Positions 13,695 to 26,223 of a stretch of 64,000 bases of DNA are shown here, piece after piece; positions within the stretch are counted from its first letter, which is position 1, and each line of letters starts with the position of its first letter. Both the position numbers and the translations under genes were made by a program. The notes beneath the pieces are model-generated. The model was not told the DNA's origin, made no database searches, and saw nothing but the letters and a program-made list of their open reading frames with translations. The DNA is from Clusia tigrina (taxonomy: Eukaryota; Arthropoda; Insecta; Diptera; Clusiidae), in NCBI GenBank assembly GCA_920105625.2, contig CAKKTE020000165.1, positions 558,001 to 622,000 of the forward strand, written 5' to 3'.

Positions 13695-13718
13695 TACGTC
13701 CTACACCTTTAAAAGTTT
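13547..13718 (+). repeat. 172-bp shortened monomer class (representative)
   Basis: About 23-24 bp are missing between cttgtaac and cttgaaatc, removing the tttttactgg segment. The bases aac are shared by both ends of the deletion. Left-arm copies are near 7740, 18815, 21470, 35120, 37870 and 42120. Right-arm copies read gattaaaaggttacaagc and lie near 45817, 47133, 48975, 50647, 51146, 52611, 53109, 53872, 55755 and 57303; ttcaagg has become taaaagg in them. Confidence 0.85.
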
Positions 13719-15449
13719 GCAACATACAAATGCTTGTAACTTTTTACTAGAGCGTCATAAAACCTTGAAATTTTGTAACAGTAAAGTACTCGAGCCTCTT
13801 GGTAATTTAAGCTATCGCACAAAGCTATGCTACCCTTGAGTCCGAAATCAAACACTGATAAAACTTCAACTGGCCCTAACTTCTATACGGAACTTCCTAC
13901 ACCTATCAAAGTTTGCAACATACAAATGCTTGTAACTTTTTACTGGACCGTCATAAAACCTTGAAATTTTGTAACAATAAAGTACTCGATAAAACTTCAA
14001 AAGGCCCTAACTTATTTACGGTGCATCCTACACTTATCAAAGTTTGCAACATACAAATGCTTGTAACTTTTTACTGGAGCGCCACAAAACCTTGAAAACT
14101 TGTAACAATAAAGTACTCGAGCCTCTTGTCAATTTAAGCTATCGCTCAAAGCAATGCTACCCTTGAGTCCCAAATCAAATACTGATAAAACTTCAAATGG
14201 CCCTAACTTCTATACGGTACGTCCTACACCTTTAAAAGTTTGCAACATACAAATGCTTGTAACTTTTTACTAGAGCGTCATAAAACCTTGAAATTTTGTA
14301 ACAGTAAAGTACTCGAGCCTCTTGGTAATTTAAGCTATCGCACAAAGCTATGCTACCCTTGAGTCCGAAATCAAACACTGATAAAACTTCAACTGGCCCT
14401 AACTTCTATACGGAACTTCCTACACCTATCAAAGTTTGCAACATACAAATGCTTGTAACTTTTTACTGGACCGTCATAAAACCTTGAAATTTTGTAACAA
14501 TAAAGTACTCGATAAAACTTCAAAAGGCCCTAACTTATTTACGGTGCATCCTACACTTATCAAAGTTTGCAACATACAAATGCTTGTAACTTTTTACTGG
14601 AGCGCCACAAAGCCTTGAAAACTTGTAACAATTAATTACTCGAGCCTATTGTCAATTTAAGCTATCGCTCAAAGCAATGCTACCTTGAGTCTCAAATCAA
14701 ACACTGATAAAACTTCAAATCCCCCTAACTTCTATACGGTACGTCCTATACCTATCAAAGTTTGCAACATACAAATGCTTGTAACTTTTTACTGGAGCGT
14801 CATAAAACCTTGAAATTTTGTAACAATAAAGTACTCGAGCCTCTTGTCAATTTAAGCTACCGCTCAAAGCTATGCTACCCTTGAGTCCCAAATCAAACAC
14901 TGATGAAACTTCAAATGTCCCTAACTTCTATACGGAACTTCCTACACCTATCAAAGTTTGCAACATACAAATGCTTGTAACTTTTTAATGGACCGCCATA
15001 AAACCTTGAAATTTTGTAACAATAAAGTACTCGAGCCTCTTGGCAATTTAAGCTATCGCTGATAGCTATGCTACCCTTGAGTTCCAAATCAAACACTGAT
15101 AAAACTTCAAATGGCCCTAACTTCTATACGGTACGTCCTACACCTTTCAATGTTTGCAACATACAAATGCTTGCAACTTTTTACTAGAGTGTCATAAAAC
15201 CTTGAAATTTTGTAACAATAAAGTACTCTAGCCTCTTGGTAATTTAAGCTATCGCTCAAACCTATGCTACCCTTGAGTCCCAAATCAAACACTGATAAAA
15301 CTTTAAATGGCCCTAACTTCTCTACGGTACGTACTATACCTATCAAAGTTTGCAACATACAAATGCTTGAAACTTTTTACTGCAGCGTCATAAAACCTTG
15401 AAATTTTGTAACAATAAAGTACTCGAGCCTCTTGGCAATTTAAGCTATC
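13695..15449 (+). repeat. Rearranged copies of the 11.9-13.25 kb sequence
   Basis: The first ~380 bp match from 12021 at offset 1674. From about 14077 onward the sequence matches 11880-13252 at offset 2197. As a result a 523-bp block (196+196+131) containing the ttatttacgg unit is present twice in tandem, with the unit at 13913 and again at 14436. At about 14085 the first copy carries gccacaaaacc, where other copies of that unit carry gccacaaagcc. It is therefore a chimera of two monomer types, which marks the exchange point. Confidence 0.85.
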
Positions 15450-18400
15450 GCTCAAAGCTATGCTACCCTTGAGTCCCAAATCAAACACTGATAAAACTTC
15501 AAATGTCCCTAACTTCTATACGGAACTTCCTACACCTATCAAAGTTTGCAACATACAAATGCTTGTAACTTTTTAATGGACCGCCATAAAACCTTGAAAT
15601 TTTGTAACAATAAAGTACTCGAGCCTCTTGGCAATTTAAGCTATCGCTGATAGCTATGCTACCCTTGAGTTCCAAATCAAACACTGATAAAACTTCAAAT
15701 GGCCCTAACTTCTATACGGTACGTCCTACACCTTTCAATGTTTGCAACATACAAATGCTTGCAACTTTTTACTGGAGCGTCATAAAACCTTGAAATTTTG
15801 TAACAATAAAGTACTCTAGCCTCTTGGTAATTTAAGCTATCGCTCAAAGCTATGCTACCCTTGAGTCCCAAATCAAACACTGATAAAACTTCAAATGGCC
15901 CTAACTTCTATACGGTACGTCCTACACCTATCAAAGTTTGCAACATACAAATGCTTGTAACTTTTTACTGGAGCGACCTATAACCTTGAAATTTTGTAAC
16001 AATAAAGTACTCGAGCCTTTTGTCAATTAAAGCAATCGCTCAAAGCTATGCTACCCTTGAGTCCCAAATCAAACATTGATAAAACTTCAAATGGTCCTAA
16101 CTTCTATACGGTGCATCCATCACCTATTAAAGTTAGCAACATACAAATGCTAGTAACTTTTTACTGGAGCGTCATAAAACCTTGAAATTTTGTAACAATA
16201 AACTACTCGAGCCTCTTGTCAATTTAAGCTATCGCTCAAAGCTAAGCTACCCTTGATTCCCAAATCAAATACTGATAAAACTTCAAATGGCCCTAATTTC
16301 TATACGGTACGTCCTACACCTTTCAATGTTTGCAACATACAAATGCTTGTAACTTTTTACTGGAGCGTCATAAAACCTTGAAATTTTGTAACAATAAAGT
16401 ACTCTAGCCTCTTGGTAATTTAAGCTATCGCTCAAAGCTATGCTACCCTTGAGTCCCAAATCAAACACTGATAAAACTTCAAATGGCCCTAACTTCTATA
16501 CGGTGCATCCTACACCTATCAAAGTTTGCAACATACAAATGCTAGTAACTTTTTACTGGAGCGTCATAAAACCTTGAAATTTTGTAACAATAAAATATTC
16601 GAGCCGCTTGGCAATTTAAGCTATCGCTCAAAGCTATGCTACCCTTGAGTCCCAAATCAAACACTGATAAAACTTCAAATGGCCCTAACTTCTATACGGA
16701 ACTTCCTACACCTATCAAAGTTTGCCACATACAAATGCTTGTAACTTTTTACTGGACCGCCATAAAACCTTGAAATTTTGAAACAATAAAGTACTCGAGC
16801 CTCTTGTCAATTTAAGCTATCGCTCAAAGCTATGCTACCCTTGATTCCCAAATTAAACACTGATAATACTTCAAATGGCCCTAACTTCTATACGGTACGT
16901 CCTATACCTATCAAAGTTTGCAACATACAAATGCTTGTAACTTTTTACTGGAGCTTCATAAAACCTTGAAATTTTGTAACAATAAAGTACTCGAGCCTCT
17001 TGTCAATTTAAGCTATCGCTCAAAGCTATGCCTCCCTTGAGTCCCAAATCAAACACTAATAAAACTTCAAATGGCCCTAACTTCTTTACGGTGCATCCTA
17101 CACCTATCAAAGTTTGCAACATACAAATGCTTGTAACTTTTTACTGGAGCGCCACAAAACCTTGAAAACTTGTAACAATAAAGTACTCGAGCCTCTTGTC
17201 AATTTAAGCTATCGCTCAAAGCAATGCTACCCTTGAGTCCCAAATCAAATACTGATAAAACTTCAAATGGCCCTAACTTCTATACGGTACGTCCTACACC
17301 TTTAAAAGTTTGCAACATACAAATGCTTGTAACTTTTTACTAGAGCGTCATAAAACCTTGAAATTTTGTAACAGTAAAGTACTCGAGCCTCTTGGTAATT
17401 TAAGCTATCGCACAAAGCTATGCTACCCTTGAGTCCGAAATCAAACACTGATAAAACTTCAACTGGCCCTAACTTCTATACGGAACTTCCTACACCTATC
17501 AAAGTTTGCAACATACAAATGCTTGTAACTTTTTACTGGACCGTCATAAAACCTTGAAATTTTGTAACAATAAAGTACTCGATAAAACTTCAAAAGGCCC
17601 TAACTTATTTACGGTGCATCCTACACTTATCAAAGTTTGCAACATACAAATGCTTGTAACTTTTTACTGGAGCGCCACAAAGCCTTGAAAACTTGTAACA
17701 ATTAATTACTCGAGCCTATTGTCAATTTAAGCTATCGCTCAAAGCAATGCTACCTTGAGTCTCAAATCAAACACTGATAAAACTTCAAATCCCCCTAACT
17801 TCTATACGGTACGTCCTATACCTATCAAAGTTTGCAACATACAAATGCTTGTAACTTTTTACTGGAGCGTCATAAAACCTTGAAATTTTGTAACAATAAA
17901 GTACTCGAGCCTCTTGTCAATTTAAGCTACCGCTCAAAGCTATGCTACCCTTGAGTCCCAAATCAAACACTGATGAAACTTCAAATGTCCCTAACTTCTA
18001 TACGGAACTTCCTACACCTATCAAAGTTTGCAACATACAAATGCTTGTAACTTTTTAATGGACCGCCATAAAACCTTGAAATTTTGTAACAATAAAGTAC
18101 TCGAGCCTCTTGGCAATTTAAGCTATCGCTGATAGCTATGCTACCCTTGAGTTCCAAATCAAACACTGATAAAACTTCAAATGGCCCTAACTTCTATACG
18201 GTACGTCCTACACCTTTCAATGTTTGCAACATACAAATGCTTGCAACTTTTTACTAGAGTGTCATAAAACCTTGAAATTTTGTAACAATAAAGTACTCTA
18301 GCCTCTTGGTAATTTAAGCTATCGCTCAAACCTATGCTACCCTTGAGTCCCAAATCAAACACTGATAAAACTTTAAATGGCCCTAACTTCTCTACGGTAC

Positions 18401-18961
18401 GTACTATACCTATCAAAGTTTGCAACATACAAATGCTTGAAACTTTTTACTGCAGCGTCATAAAACCTTGAAATTTTGTAACAATAAAGTACTCGAGCCT
18501 CTTGGCAATTTAAGCTATCGCTCAAAGCTATGCTACCCTTGAGTCCCAAATCAAACACTGATAAAACTTCAAATGGCCCTAACTTCTATACGGTGCATCC
18601 TACACCTATCAAAGTTTGCAACATACAAATGATTGTAACTTTTTACTGGAGCGTCATAAAACCTTGAAATTTTGTAACAATAAAGTACTCTAGCCTCTTG
18701 TCAATTTAAGCTATCGCGCAAAGCTATGCTCCCCTTGAGTCCCAAATCAAATACTGATAAAACTTCAAATTGCCCTAACTTCTATACGGTACGTCCTACA
18801 CCTTTCAATGTTTGCAACATACAATGCTTGTAACCTTGAAATCTTGTAACAATAAACTACTCGAGCTTCTTGTCAATTTAAGCTATCGCTCAAAGCTATG
18901 CTACCCTTGAGTCCCAAATCAAACACTGATAAAACTTTAAATGGCCCTAACTTCTATACGG
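15450..18961 (+). repeat. 3.5-kb segmental duplication, copy 2
   Basis: This is the second copy of 10183-13694, colinear throughout, with no indel in the offset that I could detect. The entry point is inside a standard monomer: cttggcaatt upstream belongs to the preceding context, and identity resumes at about 15450. Confidence 0.88.
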
Positions 18962-21900
18962 AACTTCCTACACCTATCAAAGTTTGCAACATACAAATGC
19001 TTGTAACTTTTTACTGGACCGCCATAAAATCTTGAAATTTTGTAACAATAAAGTACTCGAGCCTCTTGGCAATTTAAGCTATCGCTGAAAGCTATGCTAC
19101 CCTCGAGTCCCAAATCAAACACTGATAATACTTCAAATTGCCCTAACTTCTATATGGTACGTCCTTTACCTATCAAAGTTTGCAACATACAAATGCTTTA
19201 TACTTTTTAATGGAACTTCATAAAACCTTGAAATTTTGTAACAATAAAGTACTCGAGCCCCTTGTCAATTTCAGCTATCGCTCAAAGCTATGCTACCCTT
19301 GAGTCCCAAATTAAACACTGATAATACTTCAAATGGCCCTAACTTCTATACGGTACGTCCTATACCTATCAAAGTTTGCAACATACAAATGCTTGTAACT
19401 TTTTACTGGAGCTTCATAAAACCTTGAAATTTTGTAACAATAAAGTACTCGAGCCTCTTGTCAATTTAAGCTATCGCTCAAAGCTATGCCTCCCTTGAGT
19501 CCCAAATCAAACACTGATAAAACTTCAAATGGCCCTAACTTCTTTACGGTGCATCCTACACCTATCAAAGTTTGCAACATACAAATGCTTGTAACTTTTT
19601 ACTGGAGCGCCACAAAACCTTGAAAACTTGTAACAATAAAGTAATCGAGCCTCTTGTCAATTTAAGCTATCGCTAAAAGCAATGCTACCCTTGAGTCCGA
19701 AATCAAATACTGATAAAACTTCAAATGGCCCTAACTTCTATACGGTACGTCCTACACCTTTCAAAGTTTGCAACATACAAATGCTTGTAACTTTTTACTA
19801 GAGCGTCATAAAACCTTGAAATTTTGTAACAGTAAAGTACTCGAGCCTCTTGGTAATTTAAGCTATCGCACAAAGCTATGCTACCCTTGAGTCCCAAATC
19901 AAACACTGATAAAACTTCAAGTGGCCCTAACTTCTATACGGAACTTCCTACACCTATCAAAGTTTGCAACATACAAATGCTTGTAACTTTTTACTGGACC
20001 GTCATAAAACCTTGAAATTTTGTAACAATAAAGTACTCGATAAAACTTCAAAAGGCCCTAACTTCTTTACGGTGCATCCTACACCTATCAAAGTTTGCAA
20101 CATACAAATGCTTGTAACTTTTTACTGGAGCGCCACAAAGCCTTGAAAACTTGTAACAATAAATTACTCGAGCCTCTTGTCAATTTAAACTATCGCTCAA
20201 AGCAATGCTACCTTGAGTCTCAAATCAAACACTGATAAAACTTCAAATCCCCCTAACTTCTATACGGTACGTCCTATACCTATCAAAGTTTGCAACATAC
20301 AAATGCTTGTAACTTTTTACTGGAGCGTCATAAAACCTTGAAATTTTGTAACAATAAAGTACTCTTGCCTCTTGGTAATTTAAGCTATCGCTCAAAGCTA
20401 TGCTACCCTTGAGTCCCTAATCAAACACTGATAAAACTTTAAATGGCCCTAACTTCTATACGGTACGTACTATACCTATCAAAGTTTGCAACATACAAAT
20501 GCTTGCAACTTTTTACTGGAGCGTCATAAAACCTTGAAATTTTGTAACAATAAAGTACTCGAACCTCTTGTCAATTTAAGCTACCGCTCAAAGCTATGCT
20601 ACCCTTGAGTCCCAAATCAAACACTGATGAAACTTCAAATGTCCCTAACTTCTATACGGAACTTCCTACACCTATCAAAGTTTGCAACATACAAATGCTT
20701 GTAACTTTTTAATGGACCGCCATAAAACCTTGAAATTTTGTAACAATAAAGTACTCGAGCCTCTTGGCAATTTAAGCTATCGCTGATAGCTATGCTACCC
20801 TTGAGTTCCAAATCAAACACTGATAAAACTTCAAATGGCCCTAACTTCTATACGGTACGTCCTACACCTTTCAATGTTTGCAACATACAAATGCTTGCAA
20901 CTTTTTACTAGAGCGTCATAAAACCTTGAAATTTTGTAACAATAAAGTACTCTAGCCTCTTGGTAATTTAAGCTATCGCTCAAAGCTATGCTACCCTTGA
21001 GTCCCAAATCAAACACTGATAAAACTTTAAATGGCCCTAACTTCTCTACGGTACGTACTATACCTATCAAAGTTTGCAATGCTTGAAACTTTTTACTGCA
21101 GCGTCATAAAACCTTGAAATTTTGTAACAATAAAGTACTCGAGCCTCTTGGCAATTTAAGCTATCGCTCAAAGCTATGCTACCCTTGAGTCCCAAAGCAA
21201 ACACTGATAAAACTTCAAATGGCCCTAACTTCTATACGGTGCATCCTACACCTATCAAAGTTTGCAACATACAAATGATTGTAACTTTTTACTGGAGCGT
21301 CATAAAACCTTGAAATTTTGTAACAATAAAGTACTCTAGCCTCTTGTCAATTTAAGCTATCGCGCAAAGCTATGCTCCCCTTGAGTCCCAAATCAAATAC
21401 TGATAAAACTTCAAATTGCCCTAACTTCTATACGGTACGTCCTACACCTTTCAATGTTTGCAACATACAATGCTTGTAACCTTGAAATCTTGTAACAATA
21501 AACTACTCGAGCTTCTTGTCAATTTAAGCTATCGCTCAAAGCTATGCTACCCTTGAGTCCCAAATCAAACACTGATAAAACTTCAAATGGCCCTAACTTC
21601 TATACGGAACTTCCTACACCTATCAAAGTTTGCAACATACAAATACTGATAATACTTCAAATTGCCCTAACTTCTATACGGTACGTCCTATACCTATCAA
21701 AGTTTGCAACATACAAATGCTTTATACTTTTTAATGGAGCTTCATAAAACCTTGAAATTTTGTAACAATAAAGTACTCGAGCCCCTTGTCAATTTCAGCT
21801 ATCGCTCAAAGCTATGCTACCCTTGAGTCCCAAATTAAACACTGATAATACTTCAAATGGCCCTAACTTCTATACGGTACGTCCTATACCTATCAAAGTT

Positions 21901-22284
21901 TGCAACATACAAATGCTTGTAACTTTTTACTGGAGCTTCATAAAACCTTGAAATTTTGTAACAATAAAGTACTCGAGCCTCTTGTCAATTTAAGCTATCG
22001 CTCAAAGCTATGCCTCCCTTGCGTCCCAAATCAAACACTGATAAAACTTCAAATGGCCCTAACTTCTTTACGGTGCATCCTACACCTATCAAAGTTTGCA
22101 ACATACAAATGCTTGTAACTTTTTACTGGAGCGCCACAAAACCTTGAAAACTTGTAACAATAAAGTACTCGAGCCTCTTGTCAATTTAAGCTATCGCTAA
22201 AAGCAATGCTACCCTTGAGTCCCAAATCAAATACTGATAAAACTTCAAATGGCCCTAACTTCTATACGGTACGTCCTACACCTT
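18962..22284 (+). repeat. Mixed HOR-related monomers
   Basis: Satellite only. About 18400-20600 is colinear with 34700-36900 at an offset of roughly 16296-16299 bp. The ttgccctaac / atgctttatac monomer at about 19135 recurs near 21660, and bases following it repeat at an offset of about 2520. A 131-bp unit lies at about 20037. A small deletion near 21078 removes most of aacatacaaa (gtttgcaatgcttg). Confidence 0.75.
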
Positions 22285-24840
22285 TCAAAGTTTGCAACAT
22301 ACAAATGCTTGTAACTTTTTACTGGACCGTCATAAAACCTTGAAATTTTGTAACAATAAAGTACTCGATAAAACTTCAAAAGGCCCTAACTTCTTTACGG
22401 TGCATCCTACACCTATCAAAGTTTGCAACATACAAATGCTTGTAACTTTTTACTGGAGCGCCACAAAGCCTTGAAAACTTGTAACAATAAATTACTCGAG
22501 CCTCTTGTCAATTTAAGCTATCGCTCAAAGCAATGCTACCTTGAGTCTCAAATCAAACACTGATAAAACTTCAAATCCCCCTAACTTCTATACGGTACGT
22601 CCTATACCTATCAAAGTTTGCAACATACAACTGCTTGTAACTTTTTACTGGAGCGTCATAAAACCTTGAAATTTTGTAACAATAAAGTACTCATGCCTCT
22701 TGGTAATTTAAGCTATCGCTCAAAGCTATGCTACCCTTGAGTCCCTAATCAAACAATGATAAAACTTTAAATGGCCCTAACTTCTATACGGTACGTACTA
22801 TACCTATCAAAGTTTGCAACATACAAATGCTTGCAACTTTTTACTGGAGCGTCATAAAACCTTGAAATTTTGTAACAATAAAGTACTCGAGTCTCTTGTC
22901 AATTTAAGCTATCGCTCAAAGCTATGCTACCCTTGAGTCCCAAATCAAACACTGATAAAACTTCAAATGGCCCTAACTTCTATACGGTGCATCCTACACC
23001 TATCAAAGTTTGCAACATACAAATGCTAGTAACTTTTTACTGGAGCGTCATAAAACCTTGAAATTTTGTAACAATAAAATATTCGAGCCGCTTGGCAATT
23101 TAAGCTATCGCTCAAAGCTATGCTACCCTTGAGTCCCAAATCAAACACTGATAAAACTTCAAATGGCCCTAACTTCTATACGGAACTTCCTACACCTATC
23201 AAAGTTTGCAACGTACAAATGCTTGTAACTTTTTACTGGACCGCCATAAAACCTTGAAATTTTGAAACAATAAAGTACTCGAGCCTCTTGGCAATTTAAG
23301 CTATCGCTGAAAGCTATGCTACCCTTGAGTCCCAAATCAAACACTGATAAAACTTCAACCTTGAAAACTTCAGCCTTGAAATCTTGTCAATTTAAGCTAT
23401 CGCTCAAAGCTATGCTACCCTTGAGTCCCAAATTAAACACTGATAATACTTCAAATGGCCCTAACTTCTATACGGTACGTCCTATACCTATCAAAGTTTG
23501 CAACATACAAATGCTTGTAACTTTTTACTGGAGCTTCATAAAACCTTGAAATTTTGTAACAATAAAGTACTCGAGCCTCTTGTCAATTTAAGCTATCGCT
23601 CAAAGCTATGCCTCCCTTGAGTCCCAAATCAAACACTGATAAAAATTCAAATGGCCCTAACTTCTTTACGGTGCATCCTACACCTATCAAAGTTTGCAAC
23701 ATACAAATGCTTGTAACTTTTTACTGGAGCGCCACAAAACCTTGAAAACTTGTAACAATAAAGTACTCGAGCCTCTTGTCAATTTAAGCTATCGCTCAAA
23801 GCAATGCTACCCTTGAGTCCCAAATCAAATACTGATAAAACTTCAAATGGCCCTAACTTCTATACGGTACGTCCTACACCTTTCAAAGTTTGCAACATAC
23901 AAATGCTTGTAACTTTTTACTAGAGCGTCATAAAACCTTGAAATTTTGTAACAGTAAAGTACTCGAGCCTCTTGGTAATTTAAGCTATCGCACAAAGCTA
24001 TGCTACCCTTGAGTCCCAAATCAAACACTGATAAAACTTCAACTGGCCCTAACTTCTATACGGAACTTCCTACACCTATCAAAGTTTGCAACATACAAAT
24101 GCTTGTAACTTTTTACTGGACCGTCATAAAACCTTGAAATTTTGTAACAATAAAGTACTCGATAAAACTTCAAAAGGCCCTAACTTCTTTACGGTGCATC
24201 CTACACCTATCAAAGTTTGCAACATACAAATGCTTGTAACTTTTTACTGGAGCGCCACAAAGCCTTGAAAACTTGTAACAATAAATTACTCGAGCCTCTT
24301 GTCAATTTAAGCTATCGCTCAAAGCAATGCTACCTTGAGTCTCAAATCAAACACTGATAAAACTTCAAATCCCCCTAACTTCTATACGGTACGTCCTGTA
24401 CCTATCAAAGTTTGCAACATACAAATGCTTGTAACTTTTTACTGGAGCGTCATAAAATCTTGAAATTTTGTAACAATAAAGTACTCTTGCCTCTTGGTAA
24501 TTTAAGCTATCGCTCAAAGCTATGCTACCCTTGAGTCCCTAATCAAACACTGATAAAACTTTAAATGGCCCTAACTTCTATACGGTACGTACTATACCTA
24601 TCAAAGTTTGCAACATACAAATGCTTGCAACTTTTTACTGGAGCGTCATAAAACCTTGAAATTTTGTAACAATAAAGTACTCGAGTCTCTTGTCAATTTA
24701 AGCTATCGCTCAAAGCTATGCTACCCTTGAGTCCCAAATCAAACACTGATAAAACTTCAAATGGCCCTAACTTCTATACGGTGCATCCTACACCTATCAA
24801 AGTTTGCAACATACAAATGCTAGTAACTTTTTACTGGAGC

Positions 24841-25036
24841 GTCATAAAACCTTGAAATTTTGTAACAATAAAATATTCGAGCCGCTTGGCAATTTAAGCT
24901 ATCGCTCAAAGCTATGCTACCCTTGAGTCCCAAATCAAACACTGATAAAACTTCAAATGGCCCTAACTTCTATACGGAACTTCCTACACCTATCAAAGTT
25001 TGCAACGTACAAATGCTTGTAACTTTTTACTGGACC
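24841..25036 (+). repeat. Representative full-length 196-bp monomer
   Basis: This copy runs from gtcataaaacc to the base before the next equivalent point (gccataaaacc, 25037), exactly 196 bp. Two parts of the monomer are related to each other. The 56 bp beginning taacttctatacgg and the following 56 bp beginning taactttttactgg match at 35 of 56 positions without gaps in the consensus. The remaining 84 bp holds the XhoI-type CTCGAG (altered to TTCGAG in this copy) and several AGCT sites, and shows at best weak similarity to the two halves. Confidence 0.9.
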
Positions 25037-26223
25037 GCCATAAAACCTTGAAATTTTGAAACAATAAAGTACTCGAGCCTCTTGGCAATTTAAGCTATCG
25101 CTGAAAGCTATGCTACCCTTGAGTCCCAAATCAAACACTGATAAAACTTCAACCTTGAAAACTTCAGCCTTGAAATCTTGTCAATTTAAGCTATCGCTCA
25201 AAGCTATGCTACCCTTGAGTCCCAAATTAAACACTGATAATACTTCAAATGGCAATAACTTCTATACGGTACGTCCTATACCTATCAAAGTTTGCAACAT
25301 ACAAATGCTTGTAACTTTTTACTGGAGCTTCATAAAACCTTGAAATTTTGTAACAATAAAGTACTCGAGCCTCTTGTCAATTTAAGCTATCGCTCAAAGC
25401 TATGCCTCCCTTGAGTCCCAAATCAAACACTGATAAAACTTCAAAAGGCCCTAACTTCTTTACGGTGCATCCTACACCTATCAAAGTTTGCAACATACAA
25501 ATGCTTGTAACTTTTTACTGGAGCGCCACAAAACCTTGAAAACTTGTAACAATAAAGTACTCGAGCCTCTTGTCAATTTAAGCTATCGCTCAAAGCAATG
25601 CTACCTTGAGTCTCAAATCAAACACTGATAAAACTTCAAATCCCCCTAACTTCTATACGGTACGTCCTATACCTATCAAAGTTTGCAACATACAAATGCT
25701 TGTAACTTTTTACTGGAGCGTCATAAAATCTTGAAATTTTGTAACAATAAAGTACTCTTGCCTCTTGGTAATTTAAGCTATCGCTCAAAGCTATGCTACC
25801 CTTGAGTCCCTAATCAAACACTGATAAAACTTTAAATGGCCCTAACTTCTATACGGTACGTACTATACCTATCAAAGTTTGCAACATACAAATGCTTGCA
25901 ACTTTTTACTGGAGCGTCATAAAACCTTGAAATTTTGTAACAATAAAGTACTCGAGTCTCTTGTCAATTTAAGCTATCGCTCAAAGCTATGCTACCCTTG
26001 AGTCCCAAATCAAACACTGATAAAACTTCAAATGGCCCTAACTTCTATACGGTGCATCCTACACCTATCAAAGTTTGCAACATACAAATGCTAGTAACTT
26101 TTTACTGGAGCGTCATAAAACCTTGAAATTTTGTAACAATAAAATATTCGAGCCGCTTGGCAATTTAAGCTATCGCTCAAAGCTATGCTACCCTTGAGTC
26201 CCAAATCAAACACTGATAAAACT
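24953..26223 (+). repeat. Short HOR unit (1271 bp) lacking 523 bp
   Basis: The interval between equivalent landmarks is 1271 bp instead of 1794. The missing 523 bp correspond to two 196-bp monomers and the 131-bp unit. The join lies at about 25540-25607: gccacaaaacc...gtactcgagcc of one monomer runs directly into aatgctaccttgagtctc of the monomer three places further on. Confidence 0.92.

Noticed and set aside
24870..24890. Possible CENP-B box at attcgagccgcttggc variants
   Set aside because: The box needs TTCG, four bases, A, two bases, then CGGG. Here TTCG is followed by AGCC, then G in place of A, and TTGG in place of CGGG. The essential core is not met.
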